Shown here: piece after piece, positions 35,500 through 43,064 of the stretch
How the letters are laid out: each line of letters starts with the position of its first letter
Position numbering within the stretch: the first letter of the stretch is position 1
NCBI RefSeq assembly: GCF_902859915.1
Contig: NZ_CADIKK010000028.1
Span: forward strand, 42,587-106,586
Reading direction: 5' to 3'
Length of the DNA: 64,000 nt
DNA from: Paraburkholderia ultramafica
GTDB taxonomy: Bacteria > Pseudomonadota > Gammaproteobacteria > Burkholderiales > Burkholderiaceae
The notes under the pieces: generated by a model
Databases searched by the model: none
What the model saw: the letters and a program-made list of their open reading frames with translations, nothing else
What the model was told of the DNA's origin: nothing
Translations under genes and position numbers: made by a program

Positions 35500-35607
35500 A
35501 TAAAATGGGTGACCCGCGAGCGTCCAAAGAACCCGCCCCTGGCTGATTGCGCGCTTCATCGACAAGGACCCGGAGTTCCCCTTCGTGCCGGCCGAGCGAA
35601 CTTTATG
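35500..35607 (+). pseudogene. chrB-type chromate resistance gene, N-terminal scar
   Basis: It starts as ATA AAA TGG GTG ACC CGC, reading KWVTRERPK, the first residues of ChrB-like proteins, with ATA where ATG is expected. After a short deletion that shifts frame it continues as LADCALHRQGPGVPLRA, which in the right frame is WLIARFIDKDPEFPFVPAE. About 35 codons remain. It lies between the transposon end and ccmA and shows that a chromate resistance locus once bordered this end. Confidence 0.6.
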
Positions 35608-35662
35608 AGAATGGTAAACAGCGCTATGATCGTTCTTACTTGACCCCGCGAAGATTATTCTC

Positions 35663-36361
35663 ATGGCAACTGATGGTCATTCAAATGCCGAGATCGCCGT
35701 GCAGTCGGCTCGCGCAGCATCTAACGGCGCCGCATCTCGCCTGACGGCAACCGGTCTCGCCTGTTGGCGCGGCAGCAGGCTTCTTTTCAAAGAGCTTGAT
35801 TTCGAAGTGGAAGCCGGGCAGATCGTATGGGTGCGCGGCCAGAACGGGAGGGGCAAGACCAGCCTTCTCCGACTGGCCGCGGGGCTCTCAGCGCCAGAGC
35901 AAGGGCAGATCCTGCGCGAGGGCAACTTCGCACGGCGTGTACCTGACGATGCCCCCCGGTGCGTGTTCATCGGCCATGCCAATGCGCTGAAGGAAGATCT
36001 CACCGTGAGCGAGGCGCTTGGGTTCCTGTTGCACATCCATGGCCGCCCCTGCGAACTTTCAGCTGTGCATGCCGCGCTGGAGCGCCTCGGGCTACACAGC
36101 CGGCGCAACGCGATGGTGCGCACGCTTTCACAAGGCCAGCGGCGGCGCGTCGCGCTTGCACGCCTGGCCATCGAAACCGATGCGTCGCTGTGGATCCTCG
36201 ACGAACCCTTCGATGCGCTCGATGCCGACGGCGTCGAACGCGTGAACGGGCTGATGCGCGAGCACGTGCAGCGCGGCGGTGGCGTGCTGCTGTCCAGCCA
36301 CCTGGAGCCGAGCATTCCGATGCTGCCGGTCAGCGAAATCGACCTCGGCCGCTATTGCTGA
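35663..36361 (+). CDS. ccmA: Heme exporter ATP-binding protein CcmA (displaced copy)
   Basis: This 232-residue ABC ATPase powers the CcmABCD complex that releases holo-CcmE in cytochrome c maturation. Walker A is GQNGRGKTS, the signature is TLSQGQRRRVALARL, and Walker B is LWILDEPFDALD with the following H-loop in SSHLE. It is on the strand opposite to ccmB-I and converges on ccmI. The ccmA copy in the native place (42768-42950) is reduced to its C-terminal third, so this gene is needed for a complete set. The tails of the two are about 88 percent identical by eye. No strong ribosome binding site is seen. Confidence 0.9.
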   Translation: MATDGHSNAEIAVQSARAASNGAASRLTATGLACWRGSRLLFKELDFEVEAGQIVWVRGQNGRGKTSLLRLAAGLSAPEQGQILREGNFARRVPDDAPRCVFIGHANALKEDLTVSEALGFLLHIHGRPCELSAVHAALERLGLHSRRNAMVRTLSQGQRRRVALARLAIETDASLWILDEPFDALDADGVERVNGLMREHVQRGGGVLLSSHLEPSIPMLPVSEIDLGRYC

Positions 36362-36370
36362 CACGCAGCA

Positions 36371-36405
36371 GTGACGCTCCGGCACAAGCGCCTGGCGATC
36401 GTCCG
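36371..36405 (+). pseudogene. ccmE start scar behind ccmA
   Basis: Ten bases after the ccmA stop, GTG ACG CTC CGG CAC AAG CGC CTG GCG ATC GTC reads MTLRHKRLAIV. It matches the start of the intact ccmE (MTVRHKRLAII, also GTG) and then diverges. It shows that this ccmA came from a second ccm cluster whose ccmB, C and D were deleted up to ccmE. Confidence 0.65.
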
Positions 36406-36434
36406 TATCAGTCGGCACGAAAAGGACGACGCCC

Positions 36435-37613
36435 CTACCTCGCGACTTCTTCATTGATTTCGACCCGCAGTCCGCTCGCCCCGACGGCGACGGCTTGTGC
36501 GACACCTTGCAAATCTCCGATTTGCGGCAGGGCGTCCCCGCTTCTGGAGATGCGCGCACCGACGATGACGCTCGACGCGCCCGACAACCTGGCGTTCGGC
36601 GACATCGCCAGGCTGTCATCCAGCGTGAACTGCAAAGGCAAATCCCTCACGTGCTTACGCAGGACGGCCAAGGGCATGCGCGGGCCGTCGACCGCGCGGG
36701 CGATCACGAATACCGTGTCTTCAAGAGCCACGCGGCCCTTCAAGGAGGGTGCCAGGGTGACCGTGCCGCTGACTTGAGCCCGTGTCGCACTCAAAACCGC
36801 GGCTGAAGCGGCGGGGGGCATTGATGTTGCTCCGTTACCGGTGGCCAGATCAGGTGCAGCGGGGATGCCGGCAAGCTGCCGTGCCTGCGCGATATCGCCT
36901 TGGATCTGCCCGGCAAAAGGGCTGTCAGCGGGCTCGATCTGGGCCAGCCTTTCCCAGTACTGGACGGCACCTTGATAGTCCCTGCGATCGAAGGCGATCG
37001 TGCCGGCCAGCGCGAGCGCCTTCGGGTTTTGGGGATCCAGTTTCAGCGCGCGTTCGATGAGTTTCCACGATTCATCGCCGAGACTGCGATGGTTGACCAT
37101 GCCCACGGAAACGGCGAAATCAGTAAGCAGCACCGAGTCGTCAGGCCGCAGCCGCTCCGCCTGCCTAAAGGCTTCGACCGCCTGCGCATGCCTGCCCAGC
37201 GCCGCGTAGGTTCGCGCGAGCAGTTGCCAGCCGTCGGCATCTTCAGGTTGCGTTTTCAGATGCTCGATTAGCGGGTCGATCATTGCGGAAACCTGCTCCA
37301 CGGCCTGTGGATCGAAGGCTTCATCTTCGCCGCCCCGCGGCAAGCCGGCATTGTCCTCAGTTGTAGCAAGCGCCGATGAGGCTGGGCCATCTCCGAGATG
37401 GCCCGGCGATCCCAGCCACAAGTAGCCGCCTCCCGCCACGCCGAACACGAAGACAGCCAACGCGGCGGCCAGGCCGACGGAGGGCGATGGCCGTGCCGCG
37501 AAGGCTGCGGTCGCATCACGTTCCCGCGCACCGGAAGTCCACCATAGCGAGCGCGTCAGCAAGATGGTGGCAAGCGCACCCAGCGCGGCAGCCAGCACCG
37601 TGAAAAAGGTCAT
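36435..37613 (-). CDS. ccmI: Cytochrome c maturation factor CcmI/CycH
   Basis: This 392-residue apocytochrome chaperone of System I binds the C-terminus of apocytochrome c and presents it to CcmFH. It has two N-terminal membrane segments (FFTVLAAALGALATILLTRS and AAALAVFVFGVAGGGYLWLG) and TPR helices around 130-260 (ADGWQLLARTYAALGRHAQA). A periplasmic beta-type domain follows (TVFVIARAVDGPRMPLAVLR). ATG overlaps the ccmH stop by four bases. Last gene of the minus-strand ccm operon. Confidence 0.88.
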   Translation of the reverse strand: MTFFTVLAAALGALATILLTRSLWWTSGARERDATAAFAARPSPSVGLAAALAVFVFGVAGGGYLWLGSPGHLGDGPASSALATTEDNAGLPRGGEDEAFDPQAVEQVSAMIDPLIEHLKTQPEDADGWQLLARTYAALGRHAQAVEAFRQAERLRPDDSVLLTDFAVSVGMVNHRSLGDESWKLIERALKLDPQNPKALALAGTIAFDRRDYQGAVQYWERLAQIEPADSPFAGQIQGDIAQARQLAGIPAAPDLATGNGATSMPPAASAAVLSATRAQVSGTVTLAPSLKGRVALEDTVFVIARAVDGPRMPLAVLRKHVRDLPLQFTLDDSLAMSPNARLSGASSVIVGARISRSGDALPQIGDLQGVAQAVAVGASGLRVEINEEVAR

Positions 37614-38059
37614 AGCTGCGCTCCATCCTCGGCGGCATCGTACTCATCGGGCTCGAAACGGTCGTCACTCATGCGCGCTCGACGGAGTAGCACAAGGATC
37701 AGCGTGAGCAACCCACCGACCAGCAGAGCGGCAGGGCCAAACCACAGCAGCAGCGTTGCGGCCTTTACCGGCGGCCGGTAGAGTACAAAGTCGCCATAGC
37801 GGTCAGTCATGTACTGGAGGATCTGTTCTTCGCTTTCGCCCTGGTACAGCATGGTGCGTATTTGCTGGCGCAGGTCCTTTGCGAGATCCGCGTTCGAATC
37901 GGCGATCGTCTGGTTCTGGCACACGAGGCACCGCAACTCGATCGCGATGTGGGACATCCGCGCTTCGATCGCCGGGTCGCCAGCGGCCGGGGCCGCATCC
38001 TTCGCCTCAATACCCAGCGGTAGGAGGCAGAGCAACAGCAAGCCGAACAGCCTAGCCAT
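37610..38059 (-). CDS. ccmH: Cytochrome c maturation thiol-reductase CcmH
   Basis: This 149-residue membrane-anchored periplasmic protein reduces apocytochrome CxxCH cysteines or the CcmG mixed disulfide. The signature LRCLVCQNQTIADSNADLAK contains the redox CxxC. It has a signal peptide (MARLFGLLLLCLLPLGIEA) and a C-terminal membrane helix (LLLWFGPAALLVGGLLTLIL). I chose ATG 38059, although the frame is open for 19 further codons upstream. It overlaps ccmI. Confidence 0.92.
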   Translation of the reverse strand: MARLFGLLLLCLLPLGIEAKDAAPAAGDPAIEARMSHIAIELRCLVCQNQTIADSNADLAKDLRQQIRTMLYQGESEEQILQYMTDRYGDFVLYRPPVKAATLLLWFGPAALLVGGLLTLILVLLRRARMSDDRFEPDEYDAAEDGAQL

Positions 38060-38139
38060 ATAGCTTTGCCTTTTTCGAGACGTCAAGTAGCCAAGGTATC
38101 CCAGACATCTCTTCAAGATGCGGTTCTCCGGGCGAGACG

Positions 38140-38694
38140 TCAGCCATGTGATACCCCAGAAGAGGTCCCATTGAGTTGTTTCAACAGCGGCCGAATGCGC
38201 GTCTGGATGACTTCAGGCGTCAGCGGTCCGGTCTGCTTAAAGCGAATCACTCCCTGCTTGTCGATGATGAAAGTCTCGGGCACGCCGTAGACGCCGAAGT
38301 CGATGCCGACCCGGCCGTCATGATCAAAAACCGATGCATCGTACGGATTGCCGAGCCGGTTTAGCCACTCCAGGCCCTGCGGCCGCGTGTCCTTGTAGTT
38401 CAGGCCGACGATGGGCATGGCCTTGGTGCGGGAGAACTCCAGCAGCGTGGCGTGTTCCTGGCGGCAGGACACGCACCAGGAAGCCCACACGTTGAGCATC
38501 CATACCTTGCCGAGCATCTCGTCGCGGCGCAGCGTCTTGTCCGCATCGTCCAGCCGCGTGAGCGTGAAGCCGGGCGCCGGCTTGCCGATGAGGGGCGAAG
38601 GCACTTCGTGCGGGTCGAGCCTGAGTCCGCGCCAGAGAAAGACGACGAGGACGATGAAGAGGCCCAGCGGAATGAGGAATCGCAAGCTCTTCAT
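38140..38694 (-). CDS. ccmG: Thiol:disulfide interchange protein CcmG/DsbE
   Basis: This 184-residue membrane-anchored thioredoxin-fold protein keeps apocytochrome cysteines reduced. It has an N-terminal anchor (FLIPLGLFIVLVVFLWRGL), the active site NVWASWCVSCRQEH and the cis-Pro in FGVYGVPETFIIDKQGVIRF. The start overlaps the ccmF stop by four bases. A longer in-frame reading exists only because GC-rich ccmF is open in that frame too. Confidence 0.93.
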   Translation of the reverse strand: MKSLRFLIPLGLFIVLVVFLWRGLRLDPHEVPSPLIGKPAPGFTLTRLDDADKTLRRDEMLGKVWMLNVWASWCVSCRQEHATLLEFSRTKAMPIVGLNYKDTRPQGLEWLNRLGNPYDASVFDHDGRVGIDFGVYGVPETFIIDKQGVIRFKQTGPLTPEVIQTRIRPLLKQLNGTSSGVSHG

Positions 38695-40664
38695 GTCGGT
38701 GCTCCCGCTGTGCTCGCGGCTGGCTGTTCCTTCCTGGAGCGGTAGCGGCGATCGCTCGCGGCCAGTACGCCGCCGAGTGCCATCAGCAGGCAGCCGCCCC
38801 AGATCCAGTCGACGAAGGGCTTGCAGTAGATGCGCACGATCCAGGCTCCGCCGGCGACCGGTTCGCCAAGCGAGACGTAGAGGTCGCGCGTCGGACCGGG
38901 GTCGATCGCGGCCTCGGTCATGGGCGTACGCTGAACCCAGTAAACGCGCTTCTCGGGCCGCAGCACGACCACGGGACGGCTGCCGCGCGTGACTTCGACG
39001 AGGCCTTGCACCGCGTCGTAGTTGGGCCCTTGCATCGTCTTCAGGCCGCGGAAAGTGAAGACGTAGCCGGCCACTTCGGTGGTGTCGCCCACATCCATCT
39101 TCACGTCTCGCTCGACCTGATAGGTCTTGACCATGCTGACCCCGAAGGCGAAAGCGGCGACGCCCAGGTGAGCTACCATCATCCCCAACATTGCGCGTGG
39201 CAACAGTTGCATCCGGTTGAGCAGGCCGGCGTGCATGCCGGCGGGCCGCACACGCTCCCACAGGTCGGTGACGATGGAGGCTACGATCCAGAAGCTCATT
39301 AGAAAGCCGAGTGTCGCCCCCAGCGTGATGCGGCCGGCCAACCATTCCGTGACCAGCGTCGTGACGATCGCGACGGCGGCGGCCCACCGAAGGCGCCTGG
39401 CGAGCTCGGGCGCTTCGGCATGCCTCCAGCGTGCGAGGGGGCCGATGCCGAGCAGGAAAACGACGGGCACCATCAGCGGCACGAAGACGGTGTCGAAATA
39501 AGGCGGCCCAACGGAGATCTTGCCCATGCCCAGCGAATCGATCAGCAGCGGATAAAGCGTGCCAAGCAGCACCGACAGCATGGCCACTACGAACAGCACG
39601 TTGTTGGCGAGCAGCATGGTTTCGCGCGACAAAAGATCGAAGCGTGCTCCGAGGCCGACCTTGGGCGCGCGCCAGGCATAGAGTGCCAGCGACCCACCGA
39701 TCACGACGGTGAGCAAGGCGAGGACGAACAGACCCCGACGCGGATCGGTGGCGAATGCATGGACCGACGACAGTACGCCTGACCGCACGAGGAAGGTGCC
39801 CACCAGCGACAGTGCGAAGGCGACGATTGCGAGCAACACGGTCCATGACTTGAAGGCGCCCCGCTTCTCGGTGACGGCCAGCGAATGGATCAGCGCCGTG
39901 CCGGCGAGCCAGGGCATGAAGGAAGCGTTTTCCACCGGGTCCCAGAACCACCAGCCGCCCCAGCCGAGCACGTAATAGGCCCACATGCTGCCGAGCATGA
40001 TGCCGATGGTGAGGAACGTCCACGCAGCCGTGGTCCATGGCCTCGTCCAGCGTGCCCACGTGGCGTCGAGATTGCCACCGAGCAGCGCCGCAACGGCGAA
40101 CGAAAAGGCCACCGAGAAGCCGACGTAGCCCATGTAGAGCATCGGCGGATGCCCGACCATGCCGGGGTCCTGCAGCAGCGGGTTCAGGTCGTTGCCGTCG
40201 GGGGGGACGGGGGAGAGCCGCTCGAAGGGGTTGGACGTGATCAGCATGAAAAGCAGGAAGCCCGCGCTGACGAGGCCCATCACCGAGAGGATGCGTGCAA
40301 TCAGCGGCTGCGGAAGGTGGCGGCTGAACTGCGCCACGGCGAGCATCCAGGTGCTCAGCATCACCACCCACAACAGCAGCGAGCCTTCGTGGCCGCCCCA
40401 GGTGGCCGCGATACGGTAAGGCAGCGGCAGGGCGCTGTTGGAGTTGGTCGCAACGTAGAGTACAGAGAAATCGTTGCGCACGAACGAACTCACCAGGCAC
40501 AGGAATGCGACGCCGACAAGCATGAAATGCGTCTGCGCGGCCGACCGCGCCAGCGACATCCAGTTCGCCCGGCCGCACGCCGCGCCGGCCAGCGGCAGCG
40601 TGCCCTGCACCAGGGCCACAGCCAGCGCGAGGAGCAACGCGACCTGTCCGAGTTCGGGAATCAT
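38691..40664 (-). CDS. ccmF: Cytochrome c heme lyase subunit CcmF
   Basis: This 657-residue multi-span membrane protein ligates heme to apocytochrome c with CcmH and CcmI. The tryptophan-rich WWD domain is WGGWWFWDPVENASFMPW, and conserved His and membrane segments such as LLLWVVMLSTWMLAVAQF are visible. Length is normal for the family. ATG overlaps the ccmE stop (ATGA). It is translationally coupled with ccmG. Confidence 0.95.
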   Translation of the reverse strand: MIPELGQVALLLALAVALVQGTLPLAGAACGRANWMSLARSAAQTHFMLVGVAFLCLVSSFVRNDFSVLYVATNSNSALPLPYRIAATWGGHEGSLLLWVVMLSTWMLAVAQFSRHLPQPLIARILSVMGLVSAGFLLFMLITSNPFERLSPVPPDGNDLNPLLQDPGMVGHPPMLYMGYVGFSVAFSFAVAALLGGNLDATWARWTRPWTTAAWTFLTIGIMLGSMWAYYVLGWGGWWFWDPVENASFMPWLAGTALIHSLAVTEKRGAFKSWTVLLAIVAFALSLVGTFLVRSGVLSSVHAFATDPRRGLFVLALLTVVIGGSLALYAWRAPKVGLGARFDLLSRETMLLANNVLFVVAMLSVLLGTLYPLLIDSLGMGKISVGPPYFDTVFVPLMVPVVFLLGIGPLARWRHAEAPELARRLRWAAAVAIVTTLVTEWLAGRITLGATLGFLMSFWIVASIVTDLWERVRPAGMHAGLLNRMQLLPRAMLGMMVAHLGVAAFAFGVSMVKTYQVERDVKMDVGDTTEVAGYVFTFRGLKTMQGPNYDAVQGLVEVTRGSRPVVVLRPEKRVYWVQRTPMTEAAIDPGPTRDLYVSLGEPVAGGAWIVRIYCKPFVDWIWGGCLLMALGGVLAASDRRYRSRKEQPAASTAGAPT

Positions 40665-41125
40665 TTGCGCGGTTCCTTAAGCAGCGTGCCAGAGAGCTTC
40701 TCGTTGACCTTGCCGGCTCGCTTCAACGCCTCGGCCGCTTCGGGCGGCATGTAGTTCTCGTCATGCTTGGCCAGCACTTCGCGAGCGAAGAACACGCCGT
40801 CCTCGCCGATCTGGCCTTGCGCCACGACGCCCTTGCCTTCCTTGAAGAGGTCCGGCAGGATGCCCTGGTAGCGCACCGGGATTGTCTGCGCCGTATCCGT
40901 CACGAGAAAGCGCACGGTCATGCCGTCGCGCTGGACGCTGCCCGCCTGCACCAGGCCGCCCAGTCGGAAGGTGCGTCCGACGGGGGCTTCCTTTGCCATC
41001 ACCTGAGAGGGCGAATAGAAGAACATGAGGTTGCTGCGGAGCGCGTTGAGCACCAGCGCGGTCGCCACGCCCACCGCGGCCACGATGCTGAGGATGATTG
41101 CCAGGCGCTTGTGACGGACCGTCAC
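40661..41125 (-). CDS. ccmE: Heme chaperone CcmE
   Basis: This 154-residue periplasmic heme chaperone binds heme covalently through the His of LAKHDENYMP. It has an N-terminal membrane anchor (LAIILSIVAAVGVATALVLN) and a beta-barrel core (GRTFRLGGLVQAGSVQRDGM, then VRYQGILPDLFKEGKGVVAQ). The start is GTG, overlapping the ccmD stop as GTGA. A scar of a second ccmE start lies at 36371. Confidence 0.94.
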   Translation of the reverse strand: MTVRHKRLAIILSIVAAVGVATALVLNALRSNLMFFYSPSQVMAKEAPVGRTFRLGGLVQAGSVQRDGMTVRFLVTDTAQTIPVRYQGILPDLFKEGKGVVAQGQIGEDGVFFAREVLAKHDENYMPPEAAEALKRAGKVNEKLSGTLLKEPRK

Positions 41126-41298
41126 GGCCGCGACTCCTCTGCTGAAGTTTCCAGCGCTTGGGCGAGAGCGCGGCGCCGGCGCCGCGCGGCCAGCCAGGGT
41201 TCGATGGCCATGATCATCGCGGTGACGACGTACGAGCCCCAGACGTAGAGGCCGTATCCGCCCATGTCGAAGACCTCGGCGGCGCTGTGCCAGTTCAT
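41122..41298 (-). CDS. ccmD: Heme exporter small subunit CcmD
   Basis: This 58-residue single-span protein of the CcmABCD complex aids release of holo-CcmE. MNWHSAAEVFDMGGYGLYVW is followed by a membrane helix (GSYVVTAMIMAIEPWLAA) and an Arg-rich tail, as in the family. It overlaps the ccmC stop (ATGA) and the ccmE start (GTGA). Confidence 0.9.
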   Translation of the reverse strand: MNWHSAAEVFDMGGYGLYVWGSYVVTAMIMAIEPWLAARRRRRALAQALETSAEESRP

Positions 41299-42059
41299 GC
41301 GGGCCGCTCCTTGGCTGCCGGCTCGGTTGCCAGTTTCCGAACCCAGTTGGCATGCGACTCGCGTTCCAGCACGATGGCGCGCGCGCGCATGAACGCCACG
41401 GCGACAGCATAGGCCCAGAAAGCGAAGGTCATTAGCAGCATGGCCGTGAGCATGGTGCTTGCCATCTTGGGTGCGGCCGTCATACTGACGGTCGCACCCT
41501 GGTGAAGCGTGTTCCACCAGCGAACCGAGAAATAGATGATCGGGATGTTAACCGCGCCGATGATCGCTAGCAGCGCGCCGGCCTTATCGGCGCGCTGCAC
41601 GTCGTCGATGGCTTCGACCAGCGCGGTGTAGCCGAGGTAGAGGAAGAGCAGAATCAGTTCGGAGGTCAGGCGCGCGTCCCACACCCACCACGTGCCCCAC
41701 GCCGGCTTGCCCCAGAAGGCGCCGGTCCACAGGGCGATGAACGTGAAGACCGCTCCGGTGGGCGCCAGCGCGTGCGCAAGCATGGCGGCCATGCGGGCAT
41801 TGAAGATCCAGCCGATGGCCGCCCAACCAGCCATGGCGAGGTAGACCACCATTGACATCCACGCGGCCGGCACGTGAATGAAGATGATGCGGTAGGCCTC
41901 GCCTTGTTGCGCATCGGTGGGCGCCACGAAGAAGCCGACATACAGCCCGGCGATGCCGAGCAGCGCAGCGGCCGCCCACAGCCACGGAAGGAGCACGGCC
42001 GCCAGCCAGTAAAAGCGCGACGGTGCGGCGAACGTGAACCTGCGGATGCGGTCTCCCAT
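41295..42059 (-). CDS. ccmC: Heme exporter/handling protein CcmC
   Basis: This 254-residue membrane protein with six spans loads heme onto CcmE. The heme-handling WWD signature is WGTWWVWDARLTSELILLF, with a flanking conserved His in FIHVPAAWMSM and in TLHQGATV. It lies 25 bases after ccmB and overlaps ccmD by four bases. Confidence 0.94.
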   Translation of the reverse strand: MGDRIRRFTFAAPSRFYWLAAVLLPWLWAAAALLGIAGLYVGFFVAPTDAQQGEAYRIIFIHVPAAWMSMVVYLAMAGWAAIGWIFNARMAAMLAHALAPTGAVFTFIALWTGAFWGKPAWGTWWVWDARLTSELILLFLYLGYTALVEAIDDVQRADKAGALLAIIGAVNIPIIYFSVRWWNTLHQGATVSMTAAPKMASTMLTAMLLMTFAFWAYAVAVAFMRARAIVLERESHANWVRKLATEPAAKERPA

Positions 42060-42084
42060 GTCTTCGGTTTCCTTTATTCCGGCT

Positions 42085-42753
42085 TCACTGCATGGAGATG
42101 CGCAGGGCCGCGGCCGTGGCGGGCGGCGCCGTCAATGCCGTGAAGATCAGTAGGGCGCCGAGGATCGAATAGTGCCCGCCGGGCGACTGGCCTGCTTCGA
42201 CGGCCTCGACCGCCCCGGTGCCGAAGATCAGCGCGGGAATCGACAAGGGCAGCACCAGCAGGAAGATCAGCACCCCGGCGCTGCGCAACCCGAGCGCCAG
42301 CGCCGCACCCACCGAGCCGAGCAGGCTCAGCACTGGCGTGCCCAGCAGCAGCGAGATGGTCAAGACTTTCAGCAACGCGCGATCCATGTCGAGCAGAAGG
42401 CCGAAGATCGGCGCCGATATGACCAGCGGCAGGCCTGTCACGGTCCAATGCGCCGCCGATTTGGCCGCGGCGATCACGACGGCGCCGTGGCCCGACAGCA
42501 GCATCTGTTCGAGCGAGCCATCGGCAAAGTCGCCCGCGTAGACATGGGTCACCGAGAGCATCGCGGCAAGCAGCGCGCATACCCATACGATGCCGGGAGC
42601 GATCTGCCGCAATGTCTCTCGTTCCGGCCCAACGCCCAGCGGAAAGAGGCTAACGGCGACGGCGAAGAACACGATGGGCAGAAAAGCCTCGATGCGCCGC
42701 CGCATGGCCAGTTTGAGGTCACGCTTGTACAGGGCGAGAAACAGGGAACGCAT
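42085..42753 (-). CDS. ccmB: Heme exporter membrane protein CcmB
   Basis: This 222-residue ABC-type membrane subunit partners CcmA. It has six hydrophobic segments and family blocks (LALYKRDLKLAMRRR, FADGSLEQMLLSGHG, SLLGSVGAALALGLRSAGVL). ATG 42753 gives family length; a frame running further upstream to 43359 is an artefact of high GC. It follows the truncated ccmA by 14 bases, the normal gene order. Confidence 0.92.
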   Translation of the reverse strand: MRSLFLALYKRDLKLAMRRRIEAFLPIVFFAVAVSLFPLGVGPERETLRQIAPGIVWVCALLAAMLSVTHVYAGDFADGSLEQMLLSGHGAVVIAAAKSAAHWTVTGLPLVISAPIFGLLLDMDRALLKVLTISLLLGTPVLSLLGSVGAALALGLRSAGVLIFLLVLPLSIPALIFGTGAVEAVEAGQSPGGHYSILGALLIFTALTAPPATAAALRISMQ

Positions 42754-42767
42754 GTCGGTCACCCGTG

Positions 42768-42950
42768 TCAGCAATAGCGGTGGAGATCGCATTCGCGGAC
42801 CGGCAGCATCGGAATGTTCGGCTCGAGGTGACTGGACAGCAGCACGCCGCCGCGCTGCACGTGCTCGCGGATCAGCCCGTTCACGCGTTCGAGGCCGTCG
42901 ACATCGATCGCATCGAAGGGTTCGTCGAGGATCCATAGCGACGCATCGGG
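42768..42950 (-). pseudogene. ccmA, C-terminal remnant at the native position
   Basis: It reads DASLWILDEPFDAIDVDGLE, then RVNGLIREHVQRGGVLLSSH, and ends PVRECDLHRYC and TGA. Walker B and the H-loop remain, but Walker A and the signature motif are gone. The break lies near 42950, beyond which the sequence is unrelated to ccmA. The gene cannot function; the displaced ccmA at 35663 must replace it. Confidence 0.88.
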
Positions 42951-43064
42951 TAGAGGCGTGTGGGATTTTTCCCGGTCCCCAGGCGCGCGCCGCGGGGACG
43001 CGCCGCGACGTATTCGAGGATTTCTTCTTTTGACAGCCGCGCGCATCGTACCTCCACCGGCGAT

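Noticed and set aside
35605..35663. ATGAGAAT / ATTCTCAT inverted repeat about 40 bases apart ahead of ccmA
   Set aside because: Arms of eight AT-rich bases at this distance can arise by chance; no T-run, no promoter relation and no second copy seen.
35299..35664. 121-codon minus-strand frame next to ccmA
   Set aside because: Its second half is the copied end of the J-domain protein gene and its first half is antisense of the chrB scar; no ribosome binding site, so not a gene.
38695..40578. Upstream 628 codons of a long frame ending in ccmG
   Set aside because: This part overlaps ccmF in another frame and is not protein-like; ccmG starts at 38694 with a clear membrane anchor and overlap with the ccmF stop.
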